Origin: Dehalococcoidia bacterium
GTDB taxonomy: Bacteria > Chloroflexota > Dehalococcoidia > Dehalococcoidales > BS750m-G39
Direction: 5' to 3'
Assembly (NCBI GenBank): GCA_004375675.1
Contig: SOKR01000150.1
Location: forward strand, 1-6,324
DNA length: 6,324 nucleotides
Shown here: positions 1 through 5,257 of the stretch, one piece after another
How positions within the stretch are numbered: position 1 is the first letter of the stretch
Layout of the letters: every line of letters begins with the position of its first letter
Notes under the pieces: generated by a model
The model's input: only the letters and a program-made list of their open reading frames with translations
Databases searched by the model: none
Told to the model about the DNA's origin: nothing
Translations under genes and position numbers: made by a program

Positions 1-598
1 AGTCCTCTTTGAGTCCCCGGGTCATCTCGGTATCGATAAAGCCGGGGGCAACGGCATTGACGGTGACGCCGTGGGAAGCCACTTCTTTGGCGACGGCGCG
101 GGTAAAGCCGATAACGCCCGCCTTAGCCGCGGCATAGTTGGCTTGGCCCTTGTTGCCGATAATGCCGACGATGCTGGAAATATTGATAACCCGGCCCCAG
201 CGCTGCTTAGCCATCGGCCGCAACACGGCCTTGGTGCAGAGAAAGACGCTCTTTAGGTCAACGGCCAGGACTTTATCCCAGTCTTCTTCCGACATCCGCA
301 GCAGGAGCTGGTCACGGGCGATGCCAGCGTTATTCACCAGAATGTCGACGCGCTTGTAGGCGGACATGGTCTCGTCAACAAGGCGGCTAACATCGGCGCT
401 TGAGCTGACATCAGCCATAACCTGCAGGCTTTCCACGCCCATGGTCTTGATTTCCTTAGCCACCGCCTCCACCGGTTTTACGTCGCCGACATCGTTGAGC
501 ACCACCCTGATGCCCGACTCCGCCAGCTTGAGGGCGATGACCCGCCCGATGCCCCGGCCGCTGCCGGTGACTATAGCTACCCTGGTAGAAGTATTCAT
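1..598 (-). CDS. fabG: 3-oxoacyl-[acyl-carrier-protein] reductase, 3' end cut by window
   Basis: This short-chain dehydrogenase reduces 3-oxoacyl-ACP to 3-hydroxyacyl-ACP with NADPH in the cytosolic type II fatty acid elongation cycle. The 199 visible residues show the cofactor loop TGSGRGIG (11-18), NNAG (89-92), the catalytic Ser in INISS (S142), and YAAAK with Y155 and K159. The stretch NAVAPGFIDTEMTR follows as in FabG. E. coli FabG is 244 residues, so roughly 45-50 C-terminal residues lie beyond the edge. The ATG start has GGAGCGAGG just upstream and lies 15 bases after the fabD stop, so the two are almost certainly co-transcribed. One oddity is that the Asn of the catalytic tetrad (N110 of the E. 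coli enzyme) aligns with Asp, D114. The fab context favours FabG over another SDR enzyme. Confidence 0.93.
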   Translation of the reverse strand, partial: MNTSTRVAIVTGSGRGIGRVIALKLAESGIRVVLNDVGDVKPVEAVAKEIKTMGVESLQVMADVSSSADVSRLVDETMSAYKRVDILVNNAGIARDQLLLRMSEEDWDKVLAVDLKSVFLCTKAVLRPMAKQRWGRVINISSIVGIIGNKGQANYAAAKAGVIGFTRAVAKEVASHGVTVNAVAPGFIDTEMTRGLKED

Positions 599-613
599 TT
601 TTAACCTCGCTCC

Positions 614-1546
614 CTAATCGACGCTGAAATTCCGGACCGATTCGGCATCGCCGATATTAAAAATTTTAACATTTCTATCAATGCGCTTGACTAAGCCCGC
701 CAGCACCTTGCCGGGTCCGATTTCGATAAAGGCGGACACGCCGTCAGCAATCATATATTCCACCGAGCGCTGCCACTGGACGCAGTTGCAGAGCTGGTTG
801 AGCAGTTCTTCTTTGACCGCCTGGGCGGTGGTGAGGGGCCGGGCGGTGGTATTGCCGATGATGGGAGTGGTGGGGTCGTTAAACTCAAGTTCAGCTATGG
901 CTTTTGCCATGCCGTCGCCGGCGGGCTGCATCAGCGGGGGGGGAAAGGCGCCGCTTACCTGCAGGGGTATGGCGCGGTGCGCTCCCCGGCTTTTAGCCAG
1001 CTCTACAGCCTGGTTTAGATTTTCTTCGGCGCCGCTGATTACTATCTGGCCGGGGCAGTTGATGTTGGCGATTTGGGCGCCGGTCTCGGCGCAAAGCTCG
1101 GCCAGCGGCGTTTCGTCGAGGCCGATTATCGCCGCCATACCGCCGGGGGTAAGCTGCCCGGCCTCGTGCATCAGCCGTCCGCGCTCCCGCGCCAGAGAGA
1201 CGATGTTAGCGAAATCGAGCACGCCCGCCGCCGCCAGCGCCGTGTATTCGCCCAGGCTATGGCCGGCGACAAAGCGGGCCGGCGGCAGGGCAACCCCCGC
1301 CTCGCGGCTGGCTTCCAGGCAGGCAAAGCTGGTGGTTACTATAGCCGGCTGGGCGTTAACCGTCTGGCGAAGCTCATCCTCGGGGCCATCGAAGCAGAGG
1401 CGGGGAAGAGCAAAGCCCAGAGCCTCATCGGCCTGGTCGAAGACAGTTTTAGCCGCCTCGAAATCCTCGTAGAGGTCTCGCCCCATGCCTACCCACTGAG
1501 AGCCCTGCCCGGGAAAGACATAGGCTGCCTTAACTAACTCAGCCAT
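614..1546 (-). CDS. fabD: Malonyl-CoA:ACP transacylase, catalytic His replaced by Pro
   Basis: FabD moves malonyl from CoA to ACP, supplying the extender unit for fatty acid synthesis. The 310-residue product matches the family length (E. coli 309). Visible motifs are FPGQGSQ (11-17, oxyanion-hole Gln), the nucleophile elbow GHSLGE with S97, R122 in ERGRLMHEAG (carboxylate-binding Arg), NCPGQIVISG (163-172) and FIEIGPGKVL near the C terminus. The family motif that carries the catalytic His (SGAFHSPLM-like; H201 in E. coli) reads SGAFPPPLM here, so P202 stands where His is expected. The reading frame stays intact. The codons lie in a run of eight G on the plus strand (936-943), so a base-calling error is possible. 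The ATG follows GGAGAAAGGA. It lies 36 bases after rpmF and 15 bases before fabG. Identity is secure; activity as written is doubtful. Confidence 0.95.
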   Translation of the reverse strand: MAELVKAAYVFPGQGSQWVGMGRDLYEDFEAAKTVFDQADEALGFALPRLCFDGPEDELRQTVNAQPAIVTTSFACLEASREAGVALPPARFVAGHSLGEYTALAAAGVLDFANIVSLARERGRLMHEAGQLTPGGMAAIIGLDETPLAELCAETGAQIANINCPGQIVISGAEENLNQAVELAKSRGAHRAIPLQVSGAFPPPLMQPAGDGMAKAIAELEFNDPTTPIIGNTTARPLTTAQAVKEELLNQLCNCVQWQRSVEYMIADGVSAFIEIGPGKVLAGLVKRIDRNVKIFNIGDAESVRNFSVD

Positions 1547-1582
1547 AGCATCCTTTCTCCAAACATCTAAAGATAAGACGGG

Positions 1583-1786
1583 TTATGCCGCGGGCTTCTT
1601 CTTGGGGGTTTTGACCTCGATGACATCCCGGCCGGCATAGCTCCCGCAGGTGGGACAGGCACGGTGAGGTAGCTTAGGACTATGGCACTGGGGGCACTCG
1701 TCCAGGGTGGGGGGTTTTACGGCAAAGTGGCTGCGCCTTTTGCCCTGGCGCGCCTTAGCTGTTTTTCTTTTCGGTAAAGCTCCCAT
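1583..1786 (-). CDS. rpmF: Large ribosomal subunit protein bL32, zinc-ribbon form
   Basis: This is a small basic protein of the 50S subunit, 67 residues. The N-terminal part (MGALPKRKTAKARQGKRRSH) is typical of bL32. Two CxxC pairs follow (C31/C34 and C44/C47), which form the zinc ribbon of the C+ type, so this is not a zinc-independent paralogue. The tail is Lys-rich (PKKKPAA). The ATG has AAAGGA about 11 bases upstream. The gene lies 34 bases after yceD and 36 bases before fabD, matching the widespread yceD-rpmF-fab linkage. It is presumably transcribed from the promoter in front of yceD. Confidence 0.96.
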   Translation of the reverse strand: MGALPKRKTAKARQGKRRSHFAVKPPTLDECPQCHSPKLPHRACPTCGSYAGRDVIEVKTPKKKPAA

Positions 1787-1820
1787 AATTAAAGTGTTCC
1801 TTTCTCTCCTCTCCGGGTCG

Positions 1821-2339
1821 TCACTGGCTGAGGCCGATTTGCTTCAGCTTGGCCCAGCGAGGGTCGGCTTCCGGGGGCAGGCACTGGCACTCCCCCAGGT
1901 TAAGATTCTGACCGCAAACGGGACAGAGCCCGGCGCAATCCGGGCGGCAGAGGGGTTTCATCGGAACCGCCAGCAGCGCGTACTGGTGCACGGCATCGGT
2001 TAAATCGAGCTCGTGATTTTCGTCGATGGTGAAGCCGCTGAACTCGTCGGGGAGGGGCAGCGGCGCGCCGCTGACCACGTCCGCAGTGGGAAAGTATTCC
2101 TCTGCGACTTTCAGGGTCAGCGGGCACTGGAACGGGTTCAAACAGCGGCTGCAGGCCAGTTCAACTTCGGTATTGAGCACGCCTTTGAGCAGGATGCCGC
2201 GGTCGGTGCGCATCAGGCTGACCTTGCCCTGAAGCCGGCCGGTGTTGCCGTAACCGGTAACATCCATGACCACGTCGACATCGTGTTCTTTTACGTTGCC
2301 GATTGCCGACCTGAGTTGCTGAGCTACGTTTATTTGCAT
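1821..2339 (-). CDS. yceD: YceD/DUF177 family protein (23S rRNA accumulation protein family)
   Basis: This 172-residue cytosolic protein belongs to the DUF177/YceD family, usually encoded directly before rpmF and linked in E. coli and plants to 23S rRNA accumulation. The N terminus MQINVAQQLRSAIG is family-like. CSRC (63-66) marks the central domain. The C-terminal part is Cys-rich: CRPDC (131-135), CPVC (139-142) and CQC (151-153), followed by DPRWAKLKQI (159-168), the typical family end. The Cys pairs suggest a metal-binding site, which is inference. The ATG has AAGGGA about 9 bases upstream, and it is the first gene of the yceD-rpmF-fabD-fabG unit. The exact biochemical role of the family in this kind of organism is not known from the sequence. 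Confidence 0.88.
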   Translation of the reverse strand: MQINVAQQLRSAIGNVKEHDVDVVMDVTGYGNTGRLQGKVSLMRTDRGILLKGVLNTEVELACSRCLNPFQCPLTLKVAEEYFPTADVVSGAPLPLPDEFSGFTIDENHELDLTDAVHQYALLAVPMKPLCRPDCAGLCPVCGQNLNLGECQCLPPEADPRWAKLKQIGLSQ

Positions 2340-2372
2340 TTGATAATATCCCTTATGGGAATAAGCCTCTTA

Positions 2373-2402
2373 ATTATAAGCCGAGTGTGAAGTGTACTGC
2401 AA
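2373..2402 (-). promoter_or_regulatory. Predicted sigma-70 promoter for yceD-rpmF-fabD-fabG
   Basis: On the minus strand a perfect TATAAT (plus-strand 2373-2378) sits 18 bases after TTGCAG (2397-2402, 3 of 6 to consensus). Transcription would begin near 2366, about 27 bases before the yceD ATG. The 10-mer GGCTTATAAT around the -10 also occurs at the promoter of the upstream ACAD (3612-3621), which supports both. The weak -35 is the main doubt. Confidence 0.5.
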
Positions 2403-2411
2403 GCCGAAGGG

Positions 2412-3569
2412 CTAAACCCCGAACGCCTTCTTCTTCCGCAGCTCGAAGGCAATCCCGTTCCTCAAGACCTGGTTGGAGCCTTCGTATATCTGGGTAATCT
2501 TGGCGTCGCGGAACATCTTTTCGATGGGGTAATCGCGCATATAGCCGACGCCGCCGAAGATCTGCATGGCGTCGGTGGTTACCCTCATCGCGGTGTCCGA
2601 GGCGAAGACCTTGCACATAGCCGACTCCCGGGCGAAGTCCTTGGCGCCGTTGTCTATCATACGGGCGGTGGAATAGACCAGCGCCCGCGCTGATTCCACC
2701 TGGATAGCCATATCGGCCAGCATCTGCTGGACGGCCTGCTGGGCGTAGATGGGGTGGCCGAACTGAACGCGCTTCTTGGCGTAGTCCACCGCCGCCTCTA
2801 AAGCCCCCTGCGCCAGTCCCATCGCCTGGGCGCCCAAGCCGGGGCGGGAACGGTCTAAAAGCTTCATGGTCAGGATAAAGCCCATCCCCTCCTTGCCGAT
2901 GATATTCTCGGCGGGGATGAAGCAGTCCTCGAAGACCAGCTCCCGGGTCGAGGAAGCGCGGATACCCAGCTTCTTTTCCTTCCTACCGAAGGTAAAGCCG
3001 GGGGTGTCTTTGTCGACAATGAAGGCGCTGGCGCCGCGGGGACCCTTGGACTTATCGGTCAAAGCGATAACGGTATAGACCTCGGCGTCGCCGCCGTTGG
3101 TGATGAACTGCTTGGTGCCGTTAATGATGTAGCCGCCTTTGGTGGGCGTGGCCGTGGTCTTGATGCCGCCGGCGTCGCTGCCGGCGTCGGCTTCGGTCAA
3201 GCCGAAGGCAGCCATCTTGCGGCCGCTGGCGATATCGGGCAGGTACTTTTTTCGCTGCTCGTCGGTGCCGAATTCAAGCAGGGTAAAAGTGCCCAAGCCG
3301 CTGGCGGCATAGGTGACAGCTATCCCGCTGCACACCCGGCTCAGTTCTTCCACCACCAGGCAGAGGTCGAGAAGGCCACCGCCCAACCCCCCGTACTCCT
3401 CGGAGATATAGACGCCGAAGAGGCCGGCGTCGGCTAGGATTTTCATTATCTCCGCAGGAAACTCTTCTTTTTCGTCGAGCGCTGCCCGTACCGGCAGCAC
3501 CTGTTCCTCGGCGATGGTCCGCGTTAGATTCCTGATTTCCCTTTGTTGCTCGGTTAAGAAATAATCCAA
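2412..3569 (-). CDS. Acyl-CoA dehydrogenase, canonical C-terminal Glu type
   Basis: This FAD-dependent flavoprotein oxidises an acyl-CoA to the trans-2-enoyl-CoA and passes electrons to ETF. The product is 385 residues from the TTG start. Visible are the N-terminal helical start MDYFLTEQQREIRNLTR, the FAD/substrate loop GLTEADAGSDAGGIKT (123-138), NGTKQFITNGG (150-160), KRVQFGHPI (266-274), and IYEGSNQVLRN with catalytic base E363, the short/medium-chain pattern. The helix-G position has Ser (S241, DRSRPG), as expected when the base is C-terminal. The TTG start was chosen because GGGAGG lies 6-7 bases upstream and the homology-like N terminus begins there; the longer frame would start inside the promoter. 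It reads towards the fab cluster with 72 bases between and no visible terminator. Chain-length and substrate preference cannot be assigned. Confidence 0.92.
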   Translation of the reverse strand: MDYFLTEQQREIRNLTRTIAEEQVLPVRAALDEKEEFPAEIMKILADAGLFGVYISEEYGGLGGGLLDLCLVVEELSRVCSGIAVTYAASGLGTFTLLEFGTDEQRKKYLPDIASGRKMAAFGLTEADAGSDAGGIKTTATPTKGGYIINGTKQFITNGGDAEVYTVIALTDKSKGPRGASAFIVDKDTPGFTFGRKEKKLGIRASSTRELVFEDCFIPAENIIGKEGMGFILTMKLLDRSRPGLGAQAMGLAQGALEAAVDYAKKRVQFGHPIYAQQAVQQMLADMAIQVESARALVYSTARMIDNGAKDFARESAMCKVFASDTAMRVTTDAMQIFGGVGYMRDYPIEKMFRDAKITQIYEGSNQVLRNGIAFELRKKKAFGV

Positions 3570-3581
3570 GGCACTCCTCCC
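3567..3581 (-). promoter_or_regulatory. Ribosome binding site that fixes a TTG start
   Basis: On the minus strand the order is GGGAGG, six bases (AGTGCC), then TTG GAT TAT TTC. The strong Shine-Dalgarno match and the good spacing make this TTG (plus-strand 3567-3569) the likely start of the ACAD, giving MDYFLTEQQ. Confidence 0.8.
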
Positions 3582-3611
3582 GAACGAGTTTTCAAAAACT
3601 AAATTGAGCTT

Positions 3612-3642
3612 ATTATAAGCCAAGCCAACTACCCCCTGTCAA
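3612..3642 (-). promoter_or_regulatory. Predicted promoter of the minus-strand acyl-CoA dehydrogenase
   Basis: On the minus strand there is a perfect TTGACA (plus-strand 3637-3642) and a perfect TATAAT (3612-3617) with a 19-base spacer, slightly longer than the usual 16-18. The start of transcription would be near 3605, leaving a leader of about 36 bases before the TTG start. The -10 lies in a perfect 6-bp dyad, GCTTAT-T-ATAAGC on the plus strand (3608-3620), which could also be an operator. Confidence 0.6.
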
Positions 3643-3663
3643 GGACGAAAGCAAACCTTGACA
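3637..3663. repeat. 8-bp inverted repeat made by back-to-back -35 boxes
   Basis: TGTCAAGG (3637-3644) and CCTTGACA (3656-3663) are perfect reverse complements separated by 11 bases. Each arm carries a TTGACA facing outward. The left arm serves the minus-strand ACAD; the right arm could serve the plus-strand genes. The match extends two bases beyond the hexamer on each side. Confidence 0.65.
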
Positions 3664-3665
3664 CT

Positions 3666-3695
3666 TTGCCAGTATTAAAGGTATATGTATATACT
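3666..3695 (+). promoter_or_regulatory. Predicted promoter of the RAM gene and downstream ACAD pair
   Basis: TTGCCA (3666-3671, 5 of 6 to TTGACA) and TATACT (3690-3695, 5 of 6 to TATAAT) are 18 bases apart. Transcription would start near 3702, about 47 bases before the ATG. An alternative uses the perfect TTGACA at 3658-3663 with the weaker TATATG at 3682-3687, also 18 bases apart. The -10 region overlaps the GTATAT half-site array, which would allow repression by blocking polymerase. Confidence 0.5.
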
Positions 3696-3702
3696 GGTAT
3701 AT
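3681..3702. promoter_or_regulatory. Operator-like array of three alternating GTATAT half-sites
   Basis: GTATAT (3681-3686), ATATAC (3689-3694) and GTATAT (3697-3702) alternate in orientation with 2-base gaps (GT, TG), an 8-bp pitch. Each neighbouring pair is a perfect 6-bp dyad. A wider dyad, CCAGTAT (3669-3675) and ATACTGG (3691-3697), overlaps the array. It covers the predicted plus-strand -10, as an operator would. The binding protein is unknown. Confidence 0.5.
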
Positions 3703-3734
3703 TCTCCGACTCAGACAACCAAAGAGCACACTAC

Positions 3735-3743
3735 AAGGAGGTG
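3735..3743 (+). promoter_or_regulatory. Consensus Shine-Dalgarno site of the RAM gene
   Basis: AAGGAGGTG is a full complement to the 3' end of bacterial 16S rRNA. It lies 7 bases (counted from the end of GGAGG) before the ATG at 3749. It is the strongest ribosome binding site in the window and suggests high translation of the small protein. Confidence 0.85.
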
Positions 3744-3748
3744 ACTCA

Positions 3749-3979
3749 ATGCAAGCCAAGGCTTTTGTGCTGATTGAAACGGCGGTGGGGAGGAACAAGG
3801 AAGTAGCCAATGCCCTGAAAAAGCTGAAGGGGATGAAGTCGGTTGATATCGTAACCGGTCCTTATGATATAATCGCTATAGTGGAAGGCGACAGCCTGAA
3901 CAACATCGGCGATCTGGTTACCGGACAGATTCACCCCATTGCCGGCATCTCCCGAACCGTGACGTGCCTGGCAATATAA
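3749..3979 (+). CDS. Stand-alone Lrp/AsnC effector-binding (RAM) domain protein
   Basis: The 76-residue product matches only the C-terminal ligand-binding domain of Lrp/AsnC regulators (AsnC_trans_reg, also called RAM). It has an alpha/beta ferredoxin-like pattern: strand KAFVLIE (4-10), helix GRNKEVANALKKL (14-26), strand SVDIVTGPYDIIAIVEG (31-47) with the family G-x-YD turn (G37, Y39, D40), helix SLNNIGDLV (49-57), then IHPIAGISRTVTCLAI (61-76). Full Lrp proteins have about 150 residues with an N-terminal HTH; none is encoded upstream in frame, and the strong ribosome binding site shows this is the true start rather than a fragment. Such domains form dimers or larger rings and bind amino acids or related small molecules. 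It is the first gene of the plus-strand block, 67 bases before the first ACAD, so a ligand-sensing or partner-binding role for that pathway is plausible but inferred. Confidence 0.87.
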   Translation: MQAKAFVLIETAVGRNKEVANALKKLKGMKSVDIVTGPYDIIAIVEGDSLNNIGDLVTGQIHPIAGISRTVTCLAI

Positions 3980-4046
3980 GGGAACTTAACCCCTATTTGG
4001 ATTTCTGATAAATTAAAGACCAACCTTAGAAAGGGAGAACCGAACT

Positions 4047-5219
4047 ATGGACTTTAGACTGAATGAGGAGCAGGAGAAATTCAGGCAGGAGATTCGCGAC
4101 TTTCTCGAAGGAGAGATAAAGCAGGGGCTTTGGGAGCCGAGTTGCGACGCCTGGATAATGGGGCACGACCCCGAGTTCACCAAGCGGGTATCTCAGAAGG
4201 GCTGGATCGGGCTGACCTGGCCCAAGGAGCACGGGGGGCAGGGGCGTTCTTATATCGACCGCCTTATATTGACCGAGGAGATGCTGCGCTACGGCGCGCC
4301 CGCCGCCTGCCACTGGTTCGCCGACCGACAGATTGGCGGCGCCATCGTCCACTACGGCACCGAGGAGCAGAGGAGGGAACTGCTGCCCATGATTTTGCGG
4401 GGGGAAGCCTACGTGGGGCTGGGCATGAGCGAGCCCGACGCGGGCAGCGACCTGGCTTCGCTTAAGACCAAAGCCACCGAGGACGGCGACGAGTTTATCA
4501 TCGACGGGCAGAAGACCTGGACCAGCGGCGGCAGCCACATGAACTGGATTTACCTGGTGGCGCGCACCGACCCCGATGCCGCCAAGCACAAGGGCATCAG
4601 CGAGTTTTTCTTCCGCACCGATTTGCCCGGGGTGAACGTGGTGCCCATCGCTGATATTACGGGCGGAGTACACTTTAACGAGGTCTTTTTCGAGAACGTG
4701 CGCATCCCCAAGACCAGCCTCATCGGCGAGAAGAACAGAGGCTTTTACCAGATTCTTAACCAGCTCGATTACGAGCGAAGCGGCATGGAACGGCTGATGG
4801 CCAACTATCCCCTCTTCGAAGCCCTCATCAACTACACCAAGGAAACCAAAAGAAAGGGCCAGCCGTTATCCCAGGACCCGCTGATTCGCGCTAAGCTGGC
4901 GCAGCTTAAAGTCGAGCTTGAAATCGGGCGGCTGCACATGTACCGGGTGGCTATGGTTATGGACGAGGGGCGCGCGCCCAACTGGGAGTCTTCGATGTCC
5001 AAAGTCTACGGCACCGCCTTCGAACAGTGCCTGGCCGGCGCCGCCATCGAGATTATGGGGCTCTACGGACAGCTTTCGCCCCAGTCGAAACGCGTGCCGA
5101 TAAAGGGCATGGCCTATCATTCCTATCTGTCATCCAAGGGCTACAGCCTGCAGGCGGGCAGCTCGGAAGTCCTGAAGAATATTCTGGCGTTAAGAAAGCT
5201 GGAGTTACCCAATCAGTAG
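4047..5219 (+). CDS. Acyl-CoA dehydrogenase, putative catalytic subunit of a heteromeric enzyme
   Basis: This 390-residue flavoprotein should dehydrogenate an acyl-CoA at the alpha-beta bond with FAD. Motifs in order are GWIGLTWPKEHGGQG (52-66), GLGMSEPDAGSDLASLKTKA (124-143), DGQKTWTSGG (153-162), LDYERSG (240-246) and LQAGSSEVLKNILA (368-381). The usual C-terminal Glu of the IYEGT motif is Ala here (A370). E243 falls at the helix-G position used as the base in isovaleryl- and long-chain acyl-CoA dehydrogenases and in FadE26-type subunits. The ATG has AAAGGGAG 9 bases upstream. A second, divergent ACAD starts 35 bases downstream, the layout of alpha2beta2 enzymes such as FadE26/FadE27 (steroid side chain) or PimC/PimD (pimeloyl-CoA). 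Family is certain; substrate is unknown. Confidence 0.91.
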   Translation: MDFRLNEEQEKFRQEIRDFLEGEIKQGLWEPSCDAWIMGHDPEFTKRVSQKGWIGLTWPKEHGGQGRSYIDRLILTEEMLRYGAPAACHWFADRQIGGAIVHYGTEEQRRELLPMILRGEAYVGLGMSEPDAGSDLASLKTKATEDGDEFIIDGQKTWTSGGSHMNWIYLVARTDPDAAKHKGISEFFFRTDLPGVNVVPIADITGGVHFNEVFFENVRIPKTSLIGEKNRGFYQILNQLDYERSGMERLMANYPLFEALINYTKETKRKGQPLSQDPLIRAKLAQLKVELEIGRLHMYRVAMVMDEGRAPNWESSMSKVYGTAFEQCLAGAAIEIMGLYGQLSPQSKRVPIKGMAYHSYLSSKGYSLQAGSSEVLKNILALRKLELPNQ

Positions 5220-5240
5220 CATCGATTAGCGGATTTTATT

Positions 5241-5257
5241 AGGAGGCAATGATAATG
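5241..5257 (+). promoter_or_regulatory. Ribosome binding site that decides between two in-frame ATGs
   Basis: AGGAGG (5241-5246) is followed by in-frame ATGs at 5249 and 5255. The first would be only 2 bases away, too close for initiation. The second is 8 bases away, so 5255 is taken as the start, giving MQLALSEEQ, the usual ACAD opening. Confidence 0.8.

Noticed and set aside
71..617. Plus-strand frames opposite fabG
   Set aside because: They are antisense to residues 1-175 of FabG, and none has a ribosome binding site or known motif.
681..1472. Long open frame opposite fabD (263 codons)
   Set aside because: It lies fully antisense to a clear FabD, gives no recognisable motif, and is Ser/Arg/Pro-rich as expected for a shadow of GC-rich coding DNA. 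The 1073-1537 frame is rejected for the same reason.
2349..2360. TCCC-TTAT-GGGA hairpin in front of yceD
   Set aside because: The 4-bp stem overlaps the ribosome binding site, but it is too short to support a regulatory claim.
2402..2413. Possible terminator AGCC-GAAG-GGCT at the ACAD stop
   Set aside because: Only a 4-bp stem, overlapping the stop codon, and no T-tract follows on the minus strand.
3570..3623. Longer N terminus for the minus-strand ACAD from a TTG at 3623
   Set aside because: That start would lie next to the predicted -10 and upstream of the likely transcription start, has no Shine-Dalgarno site, and adds 18 residues unlike ACAD N termini.
4026..4673. Minus-strand frame of 215 codons opposite the first plus-strand ACAD
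   Set aside because: It overlaps the ACAD start and FAD loop region, has a Gly/Ala/Pro/Leu-rich composition without family motifs, and would oppose a well-supported gene.
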